This document shows, one piece after another, positions 5,264-10,680 of a stretch of 10,680 bases of DNA. The notes under the pieces were generated by a model. The model was not told the DNA's origin and did no database searches. It saw nothing but the letters and a program-made list of their open reading frames with translations. Within the stretch, counting starts at the first letter, position 1; each line of letters begins with the position of its first letter. Source of the DNA: Candidatus Methanophagales archaeon ANME-1-THS (GTDB lineage: Archaea; Halobacteriota; Syntropharchaeia; Alkanophagales; Methanospirareceae); contig RXIE01000133.1 in assembly GCA_004212135.1 (NCBI GenBank), positions 1 to 10,680 on the forward strand, written 5' to 3'. Made by a program: the position numbers and the translations under genes.

Positions 5264-6157
5264 TCAAACCACCATTACGAGATACCCAATGGCAAATCCA
5301 AGTATAGCACCTGAATTGAGCAGCGGCAAGCCTGCATGCGGCTTCCCTCGACCGGCGAAACTGCTCAGCACGGCGTAGCCCGCTAGAGTTCCTATAAGGG
5401 CTCCGAACGCAGGAGCGAGACTCGCATAGCTCGCCCGCGAGGCTACCACCAAGAGCGTGGGGATGATCGCATCACCGAGCCCCATGAAGAATGCATCTTC
5501 CATCCCCCTTTCAGGAGCGTCTATCTCCTGCGAGCCCTGTACGGGCTTTCTCAAGAGCGAAAAATTACGTGTGCGCGGAAGGACAAACAGGACTGGCATG
5601 CGCAAATCAATGACTGATTCTGCCAATGTAACCATGTGCTTCGTCTTATAGACCGCCACGGCATCGTAGACCGCCAGGATTATCAGGAGCAGCAGAACTG
5701 GCAAGATGCCGAGCGAGATCCCGAAGATCGCCGCGGCTCCCCCGCCGATGAGCAAGCCGGTCACGTCGAGGACATACCATTCAGGATATTTGAAGAGGAG
5801 AACTGCGAGCGCGAGCGTGCTCACAACCGGGATATAAGGATATGGGAAGAGAACAAGCATTACGTAATAGATCGTTCCGGCGACGGCGGCAAGCATCACG
5901 AAATAAACGAGCCGTTTTCCCCCAAATTTGAGCACAAGCAGGATGAACGCGGTGAACGCAATGATAAAAATAAAGAAGAGGATGGGATTACGGGGATCTT
6001 CCGGGTTCTCAAAGGCCATGATGCCCGCCTCTTCAAAAGGTGGTGCAAGCAGGAGCGCAATGATCTGCGTGAGCAGGATAAAAGAACCCATACCGATAAA
6101 CAGCAGAATACTCGCGCGTCTCTCTTCCTGCGTCTCTTCTTCACTCATTAAATTCAT
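5264..6157 (-). CDS. Presenilin-like A22-family intramembrane aspartyl protease
   Basis: The protein has about nine hydrophobic helices and the two catalytic aspartate motifs of presenilin and signal-peptide-peptidase proteases. From ATG 6157 (297 residues) these are YD at about 164-165 within LAVYDAVAVYKTKHM, and GLGD at about 226-229 within FFMGLGDAIIPTLL. The C-terminal PAL-equivalent is AGLPLLNSGAILG (about 275-287), diverged at the first two positions but with LP kept. Archaeal homologues cleave membrane-spanning substrates; the natural substrate is not known here. Starts are ambiguous: TTG 6181, ATG 6157 and ATG 6148 are in frame. I choose 6157 because a TTTTTA box lies about 27 nt upstream, which would give a leaderless mRNA. 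It lies 61 bp behind cofD on the same strand and may be co-transcribed. Confidence 0.9.
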   Translation of the reverse strand: MNLMSEEETQEERRASILLFIGMGSFILLTQIIALLLAPPFEEAGIMAFENPEDPRNPILFFIFIIAFTAFILLVLKFGGKRLVYFVMLAAVAGTIYYVMLVLFPYPYIPVVSTLALAVLLFKYPEWYVLDVTGLLIGGGAAAIFGISLGILPVLLLLIILAVYDAVAVYKTKHMVTLAESVIDLRMPVLFVLPRTRNFSLLRKPVQGSQEIDAPERGMEDAFFMGLGDAIIPTLLVVASRASYASLAPAFGALIGTLAGYAVLSSFAGRGKPHAGLPLLNSGAILGFAIGYLVMVV

Positions 6158-6218
6158 GTATATGGTATGACCGCGAGCCAATAAAAAGACCGGTGATATG
6201 ACGTGCGATGACCCACCG

Positions 6219-7181
6219 CTATGTGGTGTTCCTCCTGCTTCTTGTTCTGGCGCGCGTTGCGCCCATCACATACTTTTTCAGAAAGAGTGCCAATCGTTTG
6301 CTATCCCGCTCTTTTTTGAGCAGAATATCAGTTTTGAGCACCTCTACTCCCGTATCTGCCGGGAACTGGTCATTCGAGTCGATGACCAGCGTATCCAGAA
6401 TATCTTTATAACAGGTATACACACCGTAGGGCGAAACCTCAAACCCTTTTGCACGCATAAGTTTGCCTGCCGGGCCGCTTACCGCACCCGTGCCGATGAT
6501 GGGTGAGATCGCTATCACCATTTTCCATCTTAGATGTTCCTGTATGCCCTTCACGCTGAGGATCGGGCCAATACTTGTTATCGGATTGCTCGGCCCGATA
6601 AGCACCATGGCTTCAGATTCTTTCTCGAGTACCTCGAGAACGGCCTCAGACGGGTTTACCTTTTCTAGGTTATCAAACGATACATCCAGAACGTCCGGCT
6701 GACCTTTTCGTGCGACCCAGAACTCCTGGAAGTGGAGTTTGCCATCCGGGGTGTGAATTATCGTACGAACCGTTGCGGGGTCGTCAGTCATCGGCAGTAT
6801 CTTGATGCGATCAGGAATGCCAAAATTTCGTGCGAGCATCAAGGTCGCTTCAGTCAGGCTTTTCCCTCGCCTCAGCAGTTCGGATCGGATAATATGCGTT
6901 GCTCGATCCTTATCGCCGATCATCAACTGCTCGGGGTACCGCAACTGTTCCAGAGCGGTATGCGTATGGAAGCTGTCGTCCTGGAGCCCCCACCAGGTGT
7001 GCTTGTTTATCACCCCCGCTAGGGTGTATAACACGGAATCGATATCCGGACAGAGCAAATTGCCCGAAATCCAGAGGTCTTCCGCAGTATTCACAATGAT
7101 CTGCAGCTCCTCATCCTTGAATACCCTTTTCAGTCCCACGAGCAGCTTGGGCGTTCCCGTACCGCCTGAAAGAATGATCAT
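6219..7181 (-). CDS. cofD: 2-phospho-L-lactate transferase, coenzyme F420 biosynthesis
   Basis: CofD joins the phospholactyl (or related) moiety from its guanylyl-activated donor to the deazaflavin FO, making F420-0 (EC 2.7.8.28). The 320-residue product is of family length. The N-terminal Rossmann loop IILSGGTGTPKLLVGL (2-17) is followed by NTAEDLWISGNLLCPDIDSV (31-50), RYPEQLMIGDKDRATHI (81-97) and LIGPSNPITSIGPIL (194-208), all typical of CofD. I start at ATG 7181 because the motif begins directly after it; a 9-residue upstream extension to 7208 adds nothing conserved. The C-terminal tail is unusually basic (ATRARTRSRR). It is divergent from cdhA, and the fusion gene after cdhA has an F420-type domain, so maker and user of the cofactor lie close together. 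Confidence 0.96.
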   Translation of the reverse strand: MIILSGGTGTPKLLVGLKRVFKDEELQIIVNTAEDLWISGNLLCPDIDSVLYTLAGVINKHTWWGLQDDSFHTHTALEQLRYPEQLMIGDKDRATHIIRSELLRRGKSLTEATLMLARNFGIPDRIKILPMTDDPATVRTIIHTPDGKLHFQEFWVARKGQPDVLDVSFDNLEKVNPSEAVLEVLEKESEAMVLIGPSNPITSIGPILSVKGIQEHLRWKMVIAISPIIGTGAVSGPAGKLMRAKGFEVSPYGVYTCYKDILDTLVIDSNDQFPADTGVEVLKTDILLKKERDSKRLALFLKKYVMGATRARTRSRRNTT

Positions 7182-7216
7182 GTGTATGCTCTCACAGCAG
7201 TATTGCACGAGAATCC

Positions 7217-7224
7217 ATATAAAA
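7217..7224 (-). promoter_or_regulatory. Probable TATA box of cofD
   Basis: On the minus strand TTTTATAT lies about 40 bp before the cofD ATG, which predicts a leader near 12 nt. It touches the outer left arm of the inverted repeat that starts at 7225. Confidence 0.5.
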
Positions 7225-7283
7225 GTGTGATCATTGTAACCGGTTCGAGGAGCTCAGGGGATTGCGAGACCGGATTATCACGC
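7225..7283. repeat. Imperfect nested inverted repeat in the cofD-cdhA spacer
   Basis: The outer arms GTGTGAT (7225-7231) and ATCACGC (7277-7283) can pair over 7 bp with one G-T. The inner arms CCGGTTCG (7240-7247) and CGAGACCGG (7265-7273) pair with one bulged base. The element sits next to the cofD TATA box and about 95 bp before that of cdhA, so it could bind a regulator or fold as leader RNA. The remaining spacer (7284-7376) shows nothing else I recognise. Confidence 0.4.
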
Positions 7284-7377
7284 TATAATGGATGATTAGA
7301 TTAAATTCTACCATGATAGACCGCGCCCACCTTATAGTTAAAACACGATTTCTTAAAGCATGCTCTTTCCTGTACGA

Positions 7378-7390
7378 AAAAATTTAAGTA
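7378..7390 (+). promoter_or_regulatory. Probable promoter of cdhA
   Basis: AAAAATTTAAGTA is a purine-rich element followed by a TATA-like core, about 43 bp before the cdhA ATG. Initiation near 7410 would leave a leader of about 17 nt containing AGGT (7420-7423), a suitably spaced ribosome-binding site. Confidence 0.55.
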
Positions 7391-7426
7391 GCTTAAAAAA
7401 CAAAAAAGAGAACACTGCCAGGTACA

Positions 7427-9781
7427 ATGGACGAGATTAAAAAAGGTACTATCTTCTCTATCTCTGACCTGCACAATGTGCGGATCAGTATAGGCGAGAT
7501 AGTGGAGGAATGGAAAGAGAAGGACTGGGAGCTGATGGGCCCGCATCCGATGCCGACGTTAGCAACGCTCAGAGACTGGGATTTCAAGCTCCTGAACCGA
7601 TATAAGCCATTCTACGCACCCTTTTGTGACATGTGCTGCCTGTGCACGTATGGTAAATGTGACCTGACCTGCGGTAAGAAGGGCGCTTGTGGTATCAAAA
7701 TAGACGCGCAGCAGGCGCGAATCGTGCTGATAGCCTGTTGTATCGGAACTGCTGCTCATACCGCGCATGCTCGCCATTTGCTTGACAATCTGATCGAAAA
7801 ATACGGTAAGAATTTCCCGATCGATCTAGGTTCGAATATCGAGATCGAAGCGCCGATAACAAGGACGGTCACGGGCATTCGACCCACGTGCCTGGGCGAT
7901 CTGGAGGATGCACTGAATTATGTTGAAAAGGAGCTCACGAATTGTTTATCCGCTGCGCATACCGGCCAGGAAGGATCATTTATTGATTTTGAGTCCAAAA
8001 ACTTGCATGTGAGCATGATTGACAACTTAGCCAAAGAAATCGCTGATATAGCTCAGATCATGGGTTATCATTTTCCTAAAGGTGATCCTGATGCCCCATT
8101 GGTTGAAATAGGACTGGGTGTGGTTGACAGGTCGAAGCCCGTAATACTCTGTATTGGACATAACGTCGCACCGGGCGCGGAAGTGGTGAATTATCTCGCG
8201 GCGAGTAGCAAGGAAGGAGAGGTCGAAGTCTGTGGGATGTGTTGCACTGCGCTTGACATAACGAGATACGCGCCCCGGGCGAAGATCGTTGGTCATATCG
8301 CGCAGCAGTTGCACGCCATTCGATCGGGACTAGCGGATGTCATCATCGTCGATGAACAATGTGTCCGAACGGATGTGCTAGAAGAAGCCATGAGGGTAAA
8401 AACAGCGGTGATCGCAAGCAATGATAAGATATGCTACGGGCTGCCAGATAGGACCGACGACCCTGCAGAGGAGATTGTGAATGACCTCGTGAGCGGAGTG
8501 CCTGGTGCGTTGATATTCGATCTGGAGAAGGTGGGTGAAGTTGCTGTTGAGGTCGCTCTGCGGCTGTCGCCGAAGCGAAAGGATTTGAAAGCCCTCCCAG
8601 ATCGAAATGAGCTGAAAAAAATCGCCGAAGCATGTGTGCAGTGCGATGAATGCCGGAGGGCGTGTCCAAACGATTTGCATATCCCCGATGCGATGGTCGC
8701 AGCAGCAAAAGGCAGCCTCGATACGCTTGCATCGTTATTCGAGTCGTGCATAGGCTGTGCGAGGTGCGAGTCGGTCTGCCGTGCTCAGCTCTCGCCGATG
8801 AACATGATAAAGGTCGCGGCAGACTACCGGATAAAGGAAGAGCGGTATAAAGTCAGAGCGGGGAGAGGTCCAGTGCTGGATACTGAGATACGGAACGTCG
8901 GCGCACCAATTGTGTTTGGCGATATACCAGGTGTGGTGGCCTACGTTGGGTGTCCTAATTACCCGAATGGCGGCCGTGAAGTTGCCGAGATGGCTGATGA
9001 ATTTGCTAAACGGGGCTATATCGTCGTGGCGACCGGCTGCTCGGCAATGGATATCGCCCGATATAAGGACGAGGAAGGGAAGACGCTGTACGAGAAATAT
9101 ACCGGTGCGTTTGACCGCGGATGCATGGTGAACATCGGCTCCTGCGTCTCGAACGCGCATATTATCGGTGCAGCGATAAAAATAGCAGGGATATTCGCAC
9201 GCAGGAAGCTCAGAGGCAACTTTGAGGAGATCGCAGACTATATACTGAGTCGGGTCGGCGCAGTTGGTGTTGCGTGGGGCGCGATGTCGCAAAAAGCTGC
9301 TTCAATCGCTACGGGCTGTAACCGCTGGGGAATTCCGGTAATATTAGGACCTCATGGCTCTAAGGCATACCGGAGACTCTACCTCGGCAGGAAAGATAAA
9401 AGGGAAGACTGGTATGCCTACAATGTCAAGGCGGGGGGCGAGCCATTCTATTTCGGGCCCGCACCGGAGCACCTCATATACACCGCGGAGACCAAGGAAG
9501 AAGCGATGGTGATGACCGCGAAACTCTGCATACGACCCAGTGACAATCCACGAGGGCGAATGATAAAGCTGAGCAATTATATCGATCTGCACGAGCGGCT
9601 GTTCGGCACGCTGCCGGACGATTGGCATTTATTCGTGCGCGATATATCAGAGTATTACGGGCTTCGACCGAAGGAGCTGGAACGGGAATTGGAAAAGATA
9701 GCCTGGAAGCCCATGAAAATGCCGCCTGGAAAGATATTCGATCCCACAAACCTCGAAAGGTTCAAAAACGGTTGGAAATAA
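7427..9781 (+). CDS. cdhA: Acetyl-CoA decarbonylase/synthase alpha subunit (Ni CO dehydrogenase)
   Basis: CdhA oxidises CO to CO2 (or the reverse) in the archaeal ACDS complex, linking the carbonyl branch of the Wood-Ljungdahl pathway to acetyl-CoA. The 784-residue product is close to the usual length of about 800. The N-terminal Cys cluster CDMCCLCTYGKC..TCGKKGACG (67-89) would hold the inter-subunit and B clusters. Two ferredoxin-like motifs, CVQCDECRRACP (403-414) and CIGCARCESVC (441-451), are the extra E/F clusters specific to archaeal CdhA. By alignment from memory, the C-cluster ligands are His245 (GHNVAPG), Cys273, Cys312 (QCVRTD), Cys538 (TGCSAMD), Cys573 (GSCVSNAH) and Cys631 (TGCNRWG), all present. 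The following gene starts 4 nt after the stop. The usual neighbour cdhB (epsilon subunit) is not next in line; it may lie beyond the window. Confidence 0.98.
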   Translation: MDEIKKGTIFSISDLHNVRISIGEIVEEWKEKDWELMGPHPMPTLATLRDWDFKLLNRYKPFYAPFCDMCCLCTYGKCDLTCGKKGACGIKIDAQQARIVLIACCIGTAAHTAHARHLLDNLIEKYGKNFPIDLGSNIEIEAPITRTVTGIRPTCLGDLEDALNYVEKELTNCLSAAHTGQEGSFIDFESKNLHVSMIDNLAKEIADIAQIMGYHFPKGDPDAPLVEIGLGVVDRSKPVILCIGHNVAPGAEVVNYLAASSKEGEVEVCGMCCTALDITRYAPRAKIVGHIAQQLHAIRSGLADVIIVDEQCVRTDVLEEAMRVKTAVIASNDKICYGLPDRTDDPAEEIVNDLVSGVPGALIFDLEKVGEVAVEVALRLSPKRKDLKALPDRNELKKIAEACVQCDECRRACPNDLHIPDAMVAAAKGSLDTLASLFESCIGCARCESVCRAQLSPMNMIKVAADYRIKEERYKVRAGRGPVLDTEIRNVGAPIVFGDIPGVVAYVGCPNYPNGGREVAEMADEFAKRGYIVVATGCSAMDIARYKDEEGKTLYEKYTGAFDRGCMVNIGSCVSNAHIIGAAIKIAGIFARRKLRGNFEEIADYILSRVGAVGVAWGAMSQKAASIATGCNRWGIPVILGPHGSKAYRRLYLGRKDKREDWYAYNVKAGGEPFYFGPAPEHLIYTAETKEEAMVMTAKLCIRPSDNPRGRMIKLSNYIDLHERLFGTLPDDWHLFVRDISEYYGLRPKELERELEKIAWKPMKMPPGKIFDPTNLERFKNGWK

Positions 9782-9785
9782 AAAG

Positions 9786-10680
9786 ATGGAGATGGAAGAA
9801 CTCGTCCAGGAGACGAAGGTTTATAACTGCGTGGAATGCGGCGAGTGTACCGCCAATTGTCCGATAGCATGGTTCGAAAAGGATTATTCCCCCCGATTGA
9901 TTGCAAAGAAGGCGCTTGAGGGCGTTATTGAGCCTCGTGAAGAGAAGATATGGTCCTGCATGAGCTGCCACCTCTGCAGTGATCGATGTCCGTCCGGAGT
10001 GGATTATCCCTGCTATTTTTGGGGGCTCAGAGCAGAAGCATTGCAAGCGGGTATTGAGGAAGACGCGTACGTTAGAGAACTCGAGGAGTTATTCCTCTCC
10101 GGGGATTGGGACGAGGATATTGGTATATGCCGCGAGATTGTCGGGGGCAAAACGACTGTTGAAGGGCAGGATGGTGGTATAGTGACCTCGCTGCTCATCG
10201 CAGGACTGCAGAAAGGGCTTTTTGAGCGCGCGATCGTCGTGCGAAAGAAGGCGGGATTCGGGGCTCAGGCGATCGTAACCGAGAATGTGGAGGAGATACT
10301 CGAGGCGCGTGGCTCTAAATATCAATTCTCTCCAACCATCGAACGACTGGAAGAGGCGATCATAGAGGGCGGGAAGAGGAGGACCGCAATTGTCGCTCTC
10401 CCCTGCAGTATCTATGGAATCAGAAGGATTCAACGGTTTTATCCCGATGCGGATTTATACGCAATCGGGCTTTTCTGTTTCGAGGTCTTTTATTACGACC
10501 TGCTCAAACGGATGGTGAGTGAACTACTGGGTATTGACCTCGAAGACGCGGATAAACTCGATGTGAAGCAAGGGAAGTTCGTTGTCCATATCGGTGGCGA
10601 GCAACCGGCATGTGAGGTGAAGGAACTCGAGGCTGCCTTTTGCTGCTGCGACCATCGCATCGGGGATATGCAAATCGTTT
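9786..10680 (+). CDS. HdrC-like [4Fe-4S] domain fused to FrhB/FdhB-like F420-flavin domain (partial)
   Basis: The gene runs off the window after 298 codons. Residues 1-75 are HdrC-like: CVECGECTANCP (15-26), the intervening SPRLIAKKALEG (35-46), and CMSCHLCSDRCP (58-69), two CxxCxxCxxxCP motifs as in heterodisulfide reductase subunit C. From about 115 the sequence becomes FrhB/FdhB-like: GQDGGIVTSLLIAGLQKGL (127-145), KYQFSPTIERL (178-188), ALPCSIYGIRRIQ (204-216), LFCFEVFYYDLL (229-240). This family binds flavin and FeS and reacts with coenzyme F420. Near the end, where the family usually shows C-x2-C-x-D, there is a Cys triplet CCCDH (286-290), a variant arrangement. The 4-nt gap to cdhA implies one transcript. 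I infer electron transfer between CODH-derived electrons and F420. The ATG at 9792 is an alternative start. Confidence 0.88.
   Translation, partial: MEMEELVQETKVYNCVECGECTANCPIAWFEKDYSPRLIAKKALEGVIEPREEKIWSCMSCHLCSDRCPSGVDYPCYFWGLRAEALQAGIEEDAYVRELEELFLSGDWDEDIGICREIVGGKTTVEGQDGGIVTSLLIAGLQKGLFERAIVVRKKAGFGAQAIVTENVEEILEARGSKYQFSPTIERLEEAIIEGGKRRTAIVALPCSIYGIRRIQRFYPDADLYAIGLFCFEVFYYDLLKRMVSELLGIDLEDADKLDVKQGKFVVHIGGEQPACEVKELEAAFCCCDHRIGDMQIV

Noticed and set aside
5636..6151. Plus-strand frame of 171 codons opposite the presenilin-like gene
   Set aside because: It is antisense to a clear membrane protease and encodes an unnaturally charged, low-complexity sequence with no family features.
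6802..7230. Plus-strand frame of 142 codons opposite cofD
   Set aside because: It is a shadow of the conserved CofD coding sequence and crosses the cofD promoter.
8735..9292. Minus-strand frame of 185 codons inside cdhA
   Set aside because: It lies wholly opposite conserved CdhA sequence, has no recognisable motif and reflects codon bias of the real gene.
1..10680. CRISPR array, transposase or integrase
   Set aside because: No spaced repeat series and no recombinase motifs were seen on either strand.

Overview
The window is archaeal chromosomal DNA. The evidence is a ribosomal block in archaeal order (RNase P protein component 1, uS17, uL14), a tRNA-Leu gene without an encoded CCA, archaeal TATA-type promoter boxes, a coenzyme F420 biosynthesis gene (cofD), a presenilin-like membrane protease, and the CO dehydrogenase alpha subunit (cdhA) of the archaeal acetyl-CoA decarbonylase/synthase. 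The most likely host is a methanogen-related or anaerobic alkane/methane-oxidising member of the Halobacteriota. The cdhA-linked HdrC/FrhB-type fusion makes an ANME-1/Syntrophoarchaeum-like lineage an attractive guess, but this is inference, because no marker gene was compared with a database.

Layout. Bases 1-978 (+) hold the 3' end of rnp1, then rps17 and rpl14. The usual continuation of the ribosomal superoperon (rpl24, rps4e, rpl5 and so on) is absent. In its place come a TA-rich 17-bp tandem repeat and tRNA-Leu(CAA) at 1023-1105. Bases 1106-2003 look like an accessory insert: a nested inverted repeat, an AT-rich GNAT acetyltransferase gene (-), and a second copy of the tRNA T-arm sequence at 1883-1898. 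Bases 2004-3400 (-) encode an exported pair, a cysteine-rich lipoprotein translationally coupled to a secreted helical protein. Bases 3652-4423 (+) hold an AMMECR1-family gene followed 7 nt later by a 2[4Fe-4S] ferredoxin. A RimI/Ard1-like N-acetyltransferase (-) and a DUF357 protein (+) then diverge from one palindromic TATA region.

Bases 5264-7181 (-) carry the presenilin-like protease and cofD in tandem. A 245-bp spacer with an imperfect nested inverted repeat separates cofD from the divergent cdhA (7427-9781, +). CdhA keeps all the expected metal-ligand positions. Only 4 nt further on begins a gene, cut by the window edge, that joins an HdrC-like double [4Fe-4S] domain to an FrhB/FdhB-like F420-flavin domain. 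The arrangement suggests that CO/acetyl-CoA oxidation by CODH is coupled to F420 through a dedicated electron-transfer protein, next to a gene that makes F420. This is the most interesting system in the window.
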